In this document: positions 12,121 to 23,259 of the stretch, one piece after another
Numbering within the stretch: position 1 is the first letter of the stretch
Layout of the letters: each line of letters opens with the position of its first letter
Origin: Myrica gale
Taxonomy: Eukaryota; Streptophyta; Magnoliopsida; Fagales; Myricaceae
DNA: 64,000 nt
Direction: 5' to 3'
Assembly: GCA_963930655.1 (NCBI GenBank)
Contig: OZ005613.1
Span: 7,510,501 to 7,574,500 of the forward strand
Position numbers and translations under genes: made by a program
The notes under the pieces: model-generated
Told to the model about the DNA's origin: nothing
Database searches by the model: none
Seen by the model: only the letters and a program-made list of their open reading frames with translations

Positions 12121-12426
12121 CTATGCTTGGGCCAGATGACTGGCCCCATGCTGCAACTGATCCAATGATACCCCTTCATGTGAGGGTGAGGTTAGGAAGG
12201 TCAAGTTAGAGTGGAGGACTAACCGCAGCTCCTCTATCGGGTCACAAGAGCTAGATACGCCATTAGGAGCAGACCATGTGGCGTGGCTGACCACAATGCT
12301 TGAAGTTGCAAAGAAACTGACAACCCCAATCACAGGATTATCCAAAGAAGCCCAACAAGAAGAAGAGAATTGTATCAGTGAAAACATTTACGATATGTTG
12401 TTGATCTCATCAAGTTATTTGAATTA
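12121..12426. other. Open on both strands, unrecognised
   Basis: The minus strand is open at 12121-12387 and a plus frame is also open from about 12160 to 12426 (includes LEWRTNRSSSIGSQELDTP). Neither resembles a protein I know. Position after the DUF4216 ORF suggests it is a remnant of the second CACTA gene or of unrelated debris. Confidence 0.25.
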
Positions 12427-13102
12427 TAGATGAATTCACTAATTGATATGTGCTAGAAATCTGAAATATATGTATATAGTCCATAACAACCAACTTTAAG
12501 GCGCTCACTACATAAGAGAAGTGGCAAATCTGGCACTCAAACCATATTCGTTGCCACGAAAATCACCACGAAGTTGTTGTGCTGTCTATATGTTTTGTAT
12601 TTTATCTCTACAAACTCTCAAGAACGTAGCTCACGATCTAATTAAAATTGACTTCAGCTGATCATCCCTTGCTTGCTGCATTCGAAGTTGTTCATCCATC
12701 TTTTTAAGTTTACGAAAAAGATAAGACAAAATTCCTCATCACGTGCAAAAACTGTTGGGTCCAACCATTTAAATAAATCACAGGATGCATGATCGAGCAA
12801 ATTATAGAAGCAGATAGATATTAATACAAATAGAAGAAATGCCTAAACCACACATATAAGAAAAATAAAATTCTTGTAGACCTGAACAAAAAATACTTTT
12901 ATAAAACCCGAACTTGTTTTTCATATCAGGAACATTCATAGAAGCGACGACTTGAATTATCGGTGGTCATACTAGTCCTCAACCTTGCACTCAGCCCATA
13001 ATTTACACACCGAAATGATAGGGAACACCTTCAAACTGCCACTATCATTACCAGCAGAGGAGGTAGAAGAAATCGTATAAGCCATCGTTGACGCTAATGA
13101 TA
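12427..13102. other. Intergenic, no gene seen
   Basis: No supported frame, repeat or RNA gene in this stretch between the CACTA remnant and the hAT element. Confidence 0.35.
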
Positions 13103-13110
13103 GTGGTCGG

Positions 13111-14261
13111 CAGTGGCGTATCTAGGATATAGAATGAGTGTGATCGAATTTCTAAGGGAAAATGACCAAAAGTTTTTTTACATAATATAAAAAGTGTCTT
13201 AAAATTACAATATCGCAAATTAAGAACTAAAAATATTAAAAATAATGAAATACGCTTATCCATACCAAGAAACAATTTATAACCCGTGTCTTCCAAACAA
13301 TTTGTCTATAACAGTTTTTAAAGACTGGTAGCATGTGTCAGTAACATGTTCCACACCAAGAAACCGTTTCAATCACCTATCCACTTTTGTTCACATATCT
13401 CAAAACACTGTCATTTGCTCCTTCACTGAACTATCTCAAGACTCATCAACCATAAAACAAAAAAATTCATCCCCAATGTCTTTAATGATAACAAGTGTGG
13501 TCTGTGCTGCACAAATCAATAGATTTACGCAACCCTAGGTCAGAAATAATATCATCCAAACTCAACAAAGGGCGAGGTCTTTTTGAACTAGAATCCTCAT
13601 TAGAAGTAGTAGCCACATTAGGAGTATTAGACGACTCCATGCTTCGTGACTTTTTTTTATTATACAAAATCTATCCATTATCTAAAAAGAACAAAACAAA
13701 ACAAAATGACCATCAGCATATGAGGAAGACAATTCTTAACACCCATCAATAATTATGGAGTTTGATGTCTATATGAAGATAAAGAATCTTTTTATGTCAA
13801 AAAGTATTGGTGCACTCAGCTATTTCTCGTTAAAAAATAACCTCAGTAATAAATTAGATTAATCAAAAACAATATTTATGTGTTTTCCTTTCTGATTGGC
13901 AAATGATAAATTAGTGAGGACCTACATAATTTATGTATTAGTGCAGTTAAAGTGATAATGGACCAGTGAGAGGGACTGTTGAGGCGTGAGGGCTGAGGGA
14001 GAAACATAGAGATCGCAGAGTGAGAGAGAGAGACGTGAGTAATATTTTTTTTAAAATTAAGCAATTAGGCCACACGGACTGGGCCAGTGGGTGTGCCCCC
14101 GCTGGTCCAGTCCCGCCCCCACTGGCCTTGGAAGCAGGCCGGGGCGGCTGGGCCAGTGGGACCGGACCTGCTTCTTAATAACTAAAAAAAAAATTTACAA
14201 AAGATTTTTGGAGTCAGTGGGGGCGGCCGCCCCCGCCCGCACCCTCTTGGATCCGCCCATG
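13111..14261 (-). mobile_element. Internally deleted hAT element (ZMYM1-like family) with 8-bp target duplication
   Basis: The left terminus CAGTGGCGTATCTAGGA and the inverted right terminus TCTTGGATCCGCCCATG match hAT ends of the ZMYM1-like plant group. The flanks are GTGGTCGG (13103-13110) and GTGGTCAG (14262-14269), an 8-bp duplication with one mismatch, the length expected of hAT. Length 1151 bp. Inside are two joined pieces of transposase on the minus strand. The right end is strikingly GC-rich (14090-14250: GGGCCAGTGG-type runs), typical of the G-rich subterminal regions of this family. Confidence 0.82.
13262..13640 (-). pseudogene. hAT ZMYM1-like transposase, N-terminus fused to DUF4371-like piece
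   Basis: From the ATG at 13640 the frame reads MESSNTPNVATTSN, then DDIISDLGLRKSI, the usual entry motif (D-x-G-x-R-x-P-I) before the TTF zinc finger. The zinc finger is missing. From about 13470 the readable fragments are S-V-K-E-Q-M, then R-Y-V-N-K-S-G and GVEHVTDT, SLKTVIDKLFGRHGL, the DUF4371 core, with stops and a frameshift. The hAT C-terminal dimerisation domain is absent. So one deletion removes the zinc finger and another the catalytic C-terminal half. Confidence 0.65.
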
Positions 14262-14269
14262 GTGGTCAG

Positions 14270-15044
14270 TCAAGCGAAGCAAATGCGATGGTGGGTGGTG
14301 ACGGTGATTTTAGGGCTCTAGACAAACAATGCAGATTTCATTAGGCGTCTAAATAGAAAATTAACTTGTTTAATTGATGTGAACAAAAATTAATTGACAT
14401 GGTGTTGGCTGCACGAGATGGATGGATTAGCCAGGTGTAAGCATGTCATTGTGTATGATATGGCCTCTGTCTGTCATGTCGATAAGTTTCGTTATTTTTG
14501 TGGGGTCACATTAACAAAGGGAAGTAAAAAGGAAATGACGAAGTGAACTATGAGAACGAATATGGAAAAAGTACAAACTCCAGGGACCGGCGGATTAATT
14601 ACGCCTAAAAAATTTTCAATCTTCAAATAGGCCAAATTACACAAATAGTCAAATTGGTTTCAATTTGTAACAATTTAGACAATGTGGTATCACATTGAAC
14701 GATTTAACGATTTAGTCTTAAAAGAGTGACACATGTCCACTATGACTTAGTCCTTGTGGATGGAAGCATAACGAAATGACTTTTTTTTTTTATTAAAAAT
14801 TGCAAATTTAGAGAACTCTGATCAATTTGAAAACTCAAACACAATTTTATTAAAAATAGTAAAAACTTAGAGACCAAATAAGTATTTTTTCTAATTTTTT
14901 AAATTGGAAGTACAAGGGTTAAATTCATACCGAGGTCAAGGTTCAAGGGTGCAATTTGTTGTAGACCCATCATTTTACTACCACACATAATAAAATATTA
15001 TTAATAATGAACAAAAAAATATTAGGAGAGCGGATGACTGAAAG
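14270..15044. other. Intergenic with small MITE debris, no gene seen
   Basis: Near 14581-14608 lies CAGGGACCGGCGGATTAATT followed by ACGCCTAA, which resembles the right tip of the MITE found in the CAT intron and is probably a leftover end. The rest is AT-rich with no supported frame. Confidence 0.35.
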
Positions 15045-15503
15045 CCACCCAAAAATGAAGTTAGGATTTGTCCCGAGGGGGTCAAATATAATTTTTGCTT
15101 GGAATTAACAATTCTAATAGCGTACACAATATATAAAAATCTTCAAATTTTAATTATAATCAAAATAAGTATAGTCAAAATATAACAACATACTCTAAAA
15201 CTTAAAAAAAGAAAAAACATGATAAAATTTAACTTAAGTGTAAAAGTTAAAATTTCATCGACTATATTAATTGAACTCGAAGTTCATTCGACGAGTAAAG
15301 TCATCAATTATCATATCAATACTAAAACCTTCTGTAATTTATTTCTTAATGTAAACAATAAGATAATCTGCAAGAAATTCATATTTCATCTTCTTTCAAA
15401 GTTTTGTCTTAACGATATTATCGCTGAATAAACTAGTTTAGTAGTTGCAATTGAAATTAGAAGAGTTAAAACTTGTTGAATCAATCTTTCAACAAATAAT
15501 AAA

Positions 15504-15997
15504 AGGGAAAAGTCATAGTTAGCCCTATAAGTTTGGCCAAAAATCAAATAGCCCCCTTAAGTTTCAATTCGGTGATTTAAGCCTCATAACTTTTGAAAAT
15601 CATCAATTCTAGCCCCCGTCTAAATTAGGCGTTAAATCAGACGGAAAATTATGCAAAATGATCGAACCCTCCAAGACTAAATTATAAAAAATAATAAAAA
15701 TTTAAGAAATAAATTTAAAATAAATATATTATTGAAATAAAGTTTCAATGGTTTTATTCAAAAAAATATTATTTTTTTAAAAAATTTCATTTTTTATCTT
15801 TCATGATTTTTTTGTAATTTTCTCTTGGAGGGCATTTTGGTCATTTTACATGATTTTCCGTCGGATGTAACGCCTAATTTAGACAGGGGCTAGAATTGTT
15901 GATGATCAAAATTTATGGAGCTTAAATCGCCGAATTGAAACTTAAGGGGCTATTTGATTTTTGGCCAAATTTATGGGGCTAACTATGACTTTTTCCC
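15504..15997. mobile_element. MULE-type MITE, 494 bp, about 150-bp inverted arms, 9-bp target duplication
   Basis: The left arm GGGAAAAGTCATAGTTAGCC is mirrored by GGCTAACTATGACTTTTTCC at the right end. Further matched pairs (AAGTTTCAATTCGG/CCGAATTGAAACTT, AATTCTAGCCCC/GGGGCTAGAATT, TTAGGCGTTA/TAACGCCTAA) show arms over 150 bp long. AATAATAAA flanks both sides (15495-15503 and 15998-16006), a 9-bp duplication typical of Mutator-like elements, though AT-rich. No coding capacity. Confidence 0.8.
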
Positions 15998-16043
15998 AAT
16001 AATAAATTTTTTACATCCATTTTTTACCGATGTTTGAAAAAAA

Positions 16044-16235
16044 TCAAAAATGTTTTTTCCTGCTCATTAAATATTCAGGGTAAAATTTCTCTACAATACT
16101 ACATGTCTTGTCAATATCGAATGATTGATAATCATTTTTAGAATCCAAAGACGCACTACGAGTAAGAAGCTTCAACCTTCTCATTAAACTTGCAATGTTA
16201 AAATCTAGCGAAATTAATAGAGGCAAAATGCACAA
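16044..16235 (-). pseudogene. hAT ZMYM1-like transposase, C-terminal exon fragment
   Basis: A frame reading LKLLTRSASLDSKNDYQSF, then D-I-D-K and CSIVEKFYPEYL matches the segment ELLxLSxxLDPKxxFxxFNIDxICxLxEKFYP that precedes the dimerisation domain of plant ZMYM1-like hAT transposases. The catalytic core and zinc finger are absent. It belongs to the surrounding hAT remnant. Confidence 0.6.
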
Positions 16236-17189
16236 TATTTACTTAATTGAATACAAAGAAAGACAGAATTTTTTTTTCTTTGTTTATGACATATGAACAT
16301 AGAACAATAATATTTTAATTAGATAATAATAATTAAATATAATAATGTTGAAAAATTCTAACCTTAAAAGAGGAAATTTTTTTGTATACAAAGTAAAAAG
16401 TTTATTGTATTACAAGGTTGAGTATAGATTGTGATTTTCTGAGTGACAAAAAGAGTTAAGAGATATAAAAAGTTTATTTGTAACAGAACGAGCAAGCGGC
16501 GATTAGACGAGGTAAAATAGTGGGAGAGAGAAAAGAAAATAGCAAGAGAAGCCACAGTTGAAAGGCAAGAAGAGAGAAAAATGAGAGGAATTTAAACTTA
16601 GAATGGGAAAGAGAACAAAAAAAAAATACAATTTTAATATATATTTTTTTATTTTAAAAATTGAGAAACCCACTACTCAAATAGTTATTCTCTCTCAAAA
16701 TTCTTTCTTTAAAATTTTCAGAAAGACTATTACCTATTTACCGACAAAAGCCCCAATTTTTTTTAAAAAAAAGTTATAAAATTTTGGGGGCCCTGGCTTG
16801 GTCTCTGCCGCCACCCCTTGTGTGGAGGCGCATCGGATTGGGGCAGAGTTATAAAGTAATGGCTATATATATTTTATAAACATGTAAGAATTTACAATTA
16901 AACACTGATTTTTGAGTTGATAAAAATTGACATAAATGGGCCCTCGCCGACTGCTAAGATCGCAAATGCTAATCACAAATTCACAATTATTGACAAGAAG
17001 AAAGCTGCGATTGTAGAGGTAGTAGGGGTATTACGTCGAGAATATGACTAGACAAGACGTGATACTTTTCCTCTTCAACATCCCTAATTATGTTGATAAC
17101 GATAAAGACCGGACAAAGTAGCCTCTCCATCTCTCCATGCACAAGTCTTACACACAGGAATCAATCCCCATCAACCTTTTTTTTTCTCA

Positions 17190-17540
17190 GCATTATTTAG
17201 GGCCGAACAAAATCTCACCGTCTACCGGACCGAATTTGCAATTCGTTCCGATCTTTTTATATAAATTCATTTCGGTTTATACCTTTTGACTATCCGATCC
17301 GGACCGGACTATATCAGATTTATTAATATAAAAAAAATATATTTTTTATTTTTTAATAAAAATTACAAACTTAAAAAATTTATTTTTAACCTAAACTAAA
17401 AATCTACATTTTTATATTTCCTTTCCCCTTTAAAATTAACCTAAAATTTTTAAAAAAAATTAAAAAAATGAAACCGGACCGAAAATTCGGTCCGACAGCA
17501 TTCCAGTCAGAAAATCAGATCGGAAATCCGGTCTTGCAGC
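17190..17540. repeat. Iterated CCGGACCG-type motifs, possible Ac-like hAT end
   Basis: The stretch has many short ACCGGACCG, GGACCGGAC, TTCGGTCCG and ATCCGGTC words in an AT-rich background, starting after TTTAGGGCCG. Dense short C/G iterations next to a TAGGG-like tip are typical of the subterminal regions of Ac-like hAT elements. No transposase and no 8-bp duplication was identified, so the class is inferred. A similar stretch lies at 50010-50190. Confidence 0.4.
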
Positions 17541-18071
17541 CTATCTGGTTACTGTATTTGACAAATGGTCCAACATGTTTTCTTAATTTTTGGGAGAACA
17601 GAAGAGCTTTTCTTTCATATAACTTTCTAGTTTCCATCTCTCCATTTATAAACGAGACTTTCTTCGCTACAGAAAATTGATTTCTCTGATCTACTTATCT
17701 TATTTACTAAATATTTAACTAGTCTTACGGTAACAGAAATAAATTTTGTGGAAGATGAAATCAAGGATACCTCAAGAGGCTGCTGAACATTTTTTAAAGG
17801 CTTAGGCAAGTTATATAAATGAGATTTTTTTTATAAAATAATAATTAAATTTAAAATTAAATTATATATTTGTTTATTTGTTTCTTATCTTTTTTTAGAT
17901 ACAAAATTATTAATTAAATTTTTGCGTGCAAGTTTACTCAAAAAATCAGTTTTAATAGATAAAATCTTAATTTATTTTGAGATATAATTGTTAGTAAATT
18001 ATTTTTTATTCTCTTTAATTTTGAAAAACTTCCTTTTTCCATATGCAATTGTGTATGGTAAATATATACAA
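17541..18071. other. Intergenic, no gene seen
   Basis: AT-rich, without a supported frame or element boundary. Confidence 0.35.
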
Positions 18072-18243
18072 TGGTTGTATTCAAACGAATTCTACAACTA
18101 TCAAGCAAAGCTCGCCAAACAGAGGCACTAGTCTCAAAAGGCATTTTGCTTATCACTTCCTCTGCTTCTTCCAGTAGACCCCAATAACCCAAAACACCAA
18201 CAAAGGATGCATAATGCCCTCAAGTGGGTTCGATTCCATAAAT
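18072..18243 (-). pseudogene. PPR protein gene fragment (EMB175-like)
   Basis: On the minus strand the frame reads G-I-E-P-T, a stop, then HYASFVGVLGYWGLLEEAEE, followed by VISKMPFETSASVWRALLDS and C-R-I. This is the last PPR repeats before the E motif of plant PLS-class PPR proteins; the wording SVWRALLDSCRI is typical of EMB175-like chloroplast RNA-editing/processing factors. Only about 57 codons are recognisable and one stop interrupts them; no flanking PPR repeats are visible. It is a dead, displaced fragment. Confidence 0.7.
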
Positions 18244-19526
18244 GTTTTTAGAAATAAATACGACATTCACTGATTGACGACGCGTTTGCGTATAAAGAAC
18301 AAGGCTTGTAATCGACGCTATGGAATGAGACAGAAAGTTTTGTTTGGTCACTTGGGAATGACGTGGCAGGGGTTGAGCTGGAAATGACAGTAGAGTTATA
18401 GTTATTCCACATGTACACTTGCTGATGTGCCAAGGGCTTCTGTTAAGGAGACAGATGAACCTGATGGAAGGGTTCTTTTGTCATAAATAGAAAATTTAAA
18501 GAATAAAATTTTGAAAATTGAAATCTATGGACTAAAAAGTAAAAATGTGATAAAATCGAATGATTAAACTGCCAATTTTTCAAAAAATTATACCCTCGAA
18601 ACTAATTGAAAAAAAAATTAAAACACTTGACTGAAAAAATTTAAGATCTTGTCAAACTAACTTCACGACTTCTTTAAAGTGAACTATTCCGGAGAAAATT
18701 CTCACAAAGGAAACAAAGCCCTAGTATAAACGACAGATCATACCTCCCTCGCTCTTCCAAAATTTGCGTATGAATTCTAACTTCCCCAGTTTTAAGGCAG
18801 GCAGGCAGACAGAAATACCTCTAACCTTCATTCTCTCTGTACAACTATATGAAAGCCGGGTAATTTTAGATGTCTACATCTTCATTCGTTCATTTCCTCC
18901 CAATCTCTGCTCTCTTCCATCTCTCTTAACGGCGGATCAAGGTAGGTACGTTATAATATCCCCATTCCACTCCCACCCCCCAAAAAAAAAACAGAACAGA
19001 TTAAAATCTAGAGGAATGCACGATGCATTAATACCGTGTCAGTCTTAGAATACATTTCTGCATGTACCACTACGATTGGGGTTTCATTTGTCACCCATTC
19101 AATTGAAATTCAAGTGACAAGCTCTGATATAATTCATGTCAAATCAAAATGTTGTCAAATTGTTGGATCAACTACTTGATGATGTTATCCCCTACGCTAA
19201 ATGAGGATAAACTATACAAGTTTGACACCTTGCCACACACCAAACCGAGCAAGACAATTTTTAACTTTTAACAGAGATGAGCTTCCTGTTCAGATAAAAG
19301 TAGTCTGACCAGTTTTTTTTATCGTTTCTCTTAAAAATTTTCCTTTTTCTCTGGAAAGAAACAAAATTTTGGAAGTTCCACAAGCATTCCTCATGGACAA
19401 ACAGAAGCCTACTGCTTTTACAAGGTTGAAAGAGAAGGATATTGCCAAACACGAAAAGCTTATTGTACCTTTTAACTGTGAAAATGCTCACTAAAAAACC
19501 ACCCTGTTCACCAGAACTCGTGAAAA
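18244..19526. other. Intergenic, downstream of the small membrane-protein gene
   Basis: No supported gene. Around 18730-18960 is pyrimidine-rich sequence ending CGGATCAAGGTAGGTACG that looks like a 5' leader followed by a splice donor on the plus strand, but no matching downstream exon was found. The 3' end of the minus-strand gene ends at 19527, so its 3' UTR and polyadenylation site must lie just left of it; several AATAAA-like words occur but none is decisive. Confidence 0.3.
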
Positions 19527-22307
19527 TCATTTGGCAGAAGAGGCACCGGAAGAAAGTCTTTGACTGCGTGCTTTATCAGCCTTCTCCATGTAATCTTGAT
19601 GGGACTGATGTTTTGATCCTACAAAGACACAGAAAATTTATAAATAACAGAGGGACCATGAAAACAGAATGGTAAGACCAGTAAACCACCCAATAGTGCA
19701 ATTCACATATGACCTCCATTTGTTAGAGATACTTGCATACGCTAGAGCAATTAAAGGAATCTGCCTAAAACTAACTATCAAGTACAAACTGCAAATACGA
19801 CCACAGACCCATAGCTTTCCTATACCACTGATAAGTTATAATGCATGCATGACAACCTTATAGGTTTCCAATATGTCTCAACTAGAAATTGCAAACTGAA
19901 ATGGGACCTGCAGTATTTCTGAGCCCGACATTCTGGATATCAGGGTTAGGTTTCGGAGTTAACACAGCAGGTCAAAGCTGTGATTTCTTGTAAACCATCG
20001 AAGATGAAAATGGAAAAATTACTGCATTACACAATTTACGACTGCTTCATAGAGTTGTCCAACAAACAACCTAACAGGTTATGTACCCATACCCCAAATT
20101 GTATTCATTAATTTAATGTCTCAGGGGAGGTTTAAGGCAGTCTACAGTCAGCACTGAAAGACTGCAAGGCATCTTGGGATGATAACACGTTGCACCGACA
20201 GAGAGAGCTATGCGCGGAGATGAAGTCGCCCAGGGCCAGGGGGGTTTGAGGAGGGGGGCAAAATTGCAAAAAACCAGCCTGTTTTTTAGAAATTTTAATG
20301 GTTTTTTCAATAATTTTTCATATTCTATTCATTTTACCCCCCTCCCCCCCTTGCCCCCCCCCCCACACACACCACCCAATAGTTAATTCCTAGCTTCTTC
20401 CCTGGCTATGTATTAGTTGCCCAGACAGAGACATGTTCGTACCAGTACAATGCATCAAAAGCATCTTCCTTAAGCTGCCATCTTGTTTTTATTAAGCTAC
20501 TCCTGTTATATTTAGATGACTGATGGTATAATGGTTAATGGTAACAGCTATCCACTAATCACATCAGCAACGAACATTTTTAAGGTATTCAATAAGGAAT
20601 TCTCTGCACAAAGTAAAGGAGAAAATGCTATTTTGGACAGATGGAGATCCCATCCCTAGGGCAATAGATGATTGCTAAAGCCATCAAAGAGTGGCAGGCA
20701 CCCATAAAGTTGAGCAGATTCAGATCTGCTTTTTGGGATCATGAACGTTAACCGAAGGTTATCGTAAGGTACTTCAAGAGGATTGCATACCTCGAAATTT
20801 TTTTAGATGTATAGACCAATCATGGTATTCCACTGATTAGAAGTGTGAAACAGCTTCTGAGGACCTACAGGTGGCAGTGATTCATGAATCTTTATTGCAT
20901 TCACCAGATCACACTACCCCATTTGAAGTGTACAAGGTTGCATCACATTCCTTTTGTCACTAGAGCTATGGCCACAAATACCATATGCTATTCCTAGGGG
21001 AGGGAAATGAAAAACAAAACCCACTTCTGTTAAGTTGAAGAAAGAAACTTTAACCACACTTTTGAAAAAGATAATCAACTAATTGGTCAGAAAGCAACTT
21101 GTGGTGCATGCAGCTATCAAATCTAATTGAAAGCCAAAAAGTTACAAAGATGGACAAAAAAGAGTGTACTTTGGTACAACTAGGCTACCGGAGTCCAGGA
21201 AAAAAGAGCCACAGGGAGTGTCCTGAACTCTCTTACCCAGGAACTTGCATAAAAAGTAAAATTACGACAACATTTGGGCCTACAATATCAGTGAGACGTT
21301 CTTTTTTTACCTTTATTTTATTTTGGGCCTCAAATTGAATGCAAGTACTTGTAGGTTCTAATTACTATGATTACTGTGCCCTTCATTTTAGATCCATTTA
21401 TCTTGTAACACATTTTTAGCTTACAACAGTAGTTCCGCTTCAGGAATTATGAACTATACATCTCTCCTGCAAGATATATTTACAGATACAATACAAAATT
21501 CTAGGTACATATAGTATTTAGCATAATGTTAAAGACATAGTTCAGATGAGATCACTAATCCATCTTCCCACACTTCTTAAAAAAATTTAATCAGTTTGTA
21601 TATTACCATTTTTATACCAGCGTGTAAGATAATCCATATCCAAGCTAGTGAAACTAAGAACCAAAACAGTATCTTCTGCCTTGCATACGTACATTTCAGA
21701 ATTCATGAAATAATGCATCAGAAAGTATTATTACCGAATGAATAATTGGTTTATATACACAGCTGAACATAAGCTCTTCACTGAAACTAACTGTTTTAAC
21801 TAACTAATGAAACTGACTTAACAATCTTCAGTTTAACTACTATCTAATAAACCAACCCCCAGTTCTCCGAGATGATTAATCAATCGTAAACGATTTGTGC
21901 AACAAATCAATCGTATATTTTTCTTTCCTTTTGTTTAAGTCACATTACCATTGAGCTCGCTTCCATCCATAACATCAACCAGATAAGTATCACAATTACC
22001 TATTGCGTACACTAGTCTTCCGTAATCCCTACCAAGGGATTCATTTTCTCACCAACCAAACAGGTTTCCCTTTCATTATTTTCAAATCGTAATGCTGTTA
22101 CAGTAAAATAATGAATAAAAGAAATAGGTACGAACCTCGACTCATGAGATACCAAGGAACGCCGAAGATGACGCTGATGATGGCGATGCCAGCCACGACG
22201 TGCTTCTTGTCTCCACTGTAGAGGTAGTGCTCCACCCTCGACCTGAAACCTCTTCCTCCTTCTCCTCCTCCCGACTTGGTACCATTGGGTTTTCCCTCGC
22301 TGCTCAT
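19527..22307 (-). CDS. Small single-span membrane protein, 87 residues, two exons
   Basis: Exon 1 is 22136-22307 (ATG at 22307) and exon 2 is 19527-19618 ending in TGA. They join in phase with donor GTTCGT and acceptor TTTGTAG. The protein has a polar glycine-rich start (MSSEGKPNGTKSGGGEGG), a conserved-looking stretch RVEHYLYSGDKKHVVAG, one hydrophobic span at about residues 38-55 (VVAGIAIISVIFGVPWYL), and a basic/acidic tail (SKHQSHQDYMEKADKARSQR). I recognise this as a conserved plant protein of unknown function with this exact architecture; I cannot name a function or a locus. An organellar or secretory membrane is possible; the tail after the span is soluble. The intron is about 2.5 kb, long for so small a gene, and holds MITE-like debris (20190-20390). 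No disruption seen, so likely a working gene. Confidence 0.85.
20180..20395. repeat. G-rich/C-rich MITE-like debris in the intron
   Basis: The left side has CCAGGGCCAGGGGGGTTTGA then GGAGGGGGGCAAAA, and the right side has ACCCCCCTCCCCCCCTTGCC followed by more C. These are the inverted G/C runs seen at the ends of the hAT-type elements elsewhere in this window. Termini and target duplication could not be fixed. Confidence 0.35.
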
Positions 22308-23259
22308 TTCCTTCTTTCTTTCCGATGTTCCCAAGTTTCTCCCACTTTCTAGCTAGGTTTCCCGCTGGAAGTCGTGCCCTCGTTTGAGGATGTACTCTGC
22401 TTCGGCGAATTAAGGTAATGTTTGGCTGTCGGTTTGTAGTATCCCCACCTGCTCGAGAAACAACAATATTTGGATATATTTTTCTCTTTTTTCCCTTTCC
22501 CTAATTTTCCAAGAAAAACAAATTCCGTACCTCATTCGTGGCGTGGTTGTATAGGATGATGCCATCTGTATCACGAGCCTCTGCCATAACCATTGTCCAT
22601 TAAGAGATCAGAATTATTATTCCCGTATTAAGAGAAATATAATAGATAGCAACTATTATTGCGTCATTAAGAGAAATATAAAAAAGTATTAAATATTTGA
22701 AGATTATACTAACCAAGGCTTCGATAATACCCAATAAAATTCAATTTTTAGTTCTTTTTTTATTCGAATTTACCAGTTTTATGTCTATCTTTCTTTTGTA
22801 TGACTAAAAGCTCCACTATTTTTTCCCCAATTACTATTGAAATATTTCTTGTTTAAATTTTCAAAAACATAACAATTGGTTCTCTAGACAAAAAAAGGGA
22901 ATATCAGTTGTTATTGGCATTAAACTTTTTCCAACAAATGATTTTACATTCAGGTTCTATCTAAACCCCTGATAGAAGCTTTGATAATTGATACCTAGAA
23001 AACAAAAATAACTCAGCATCACATATGATGTGACACATATATAGATCATCGTATTTCGTCCGAGATCACTAGAAATCCATTATGTTTAAGCAGTCATGTC
23101 AAAAGCCAGCGTGCAAAAACATTCAAATATCCCCCTCAATGCACTCACATTAAATTATGCTATGACATCTAATGCGTTGATCACCCCTTGTATTAAATCA
23201 TTAGAAACATTGAGAAATATTATACTACGCTCTATACCTATGCATAAAAAATATATTAG
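22308..23259. other. 5' leader/promoter side of the small gene, then intergenic
   Basis: The leader of the minus-strand gene should occupy roughly the first 100-150 bases, with its promoter to the right. No clear TATA box or other regulatory site could be assigned. Beyond about 22600 the DNA is AT-rich and holds nothing I recognise. Confidence 0.3.

Larger units (their letters stand above)
8964..12426 (+). mobile_element. CACTA (En/Spm) transposon remnant
   Basis: The left edge reads CGCTAGAAAATAGACTTTTA, close to the CACTA(G/C)AAAA termini of plant CACTA elements with the first bases mutated. It is followed by GTGACGAA/TCGTCACTA words and then a dense array of CGATCGATCG-like decamers, as expected of CACTA subterminal repeats. 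A decayed ORF from about 10420 ends in a DUF4216-type domain, which is characteristic of CACTA TNP2-group proteins. The right terminus was not found, so the right limit is a guess. The catalytic transposase core is not visible and is presumably deleted. Confidence 0.65.
15050..16835 (-). mobile_element. Second hAT ZMYM1-like remnant
   Basis: The left part (GAAGTTAGGATTTGTCCCGA then GGGGGTCAAAT) and the right part (ATTTTGGGGGCCCTGGCTTG then GTCTCTGCCGCCAC) are imperfect inverted versions of the CAGTGGCGGAG-type hAT end with its G-rich inner run. A C-terminal transposase exon lies inside at 16044-16235. A MULE-type MITE was inserted at 15504-15997. No clean 8-bp duplication was seen, so the boundaries are approximate. 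Confidence 0.5.

Noticed and set aside
14090-14250. GC-rich stretch as a CpG island/promoter
   Set aside because: It is the G/C-rich right end of the hAT element with exact terminus and duplication.
18764-19048. 94-codon plus-strand frame as a gene
   Set aside because: No similarity, and the sequence runs into a splice-like GTAGGT with no second exon.
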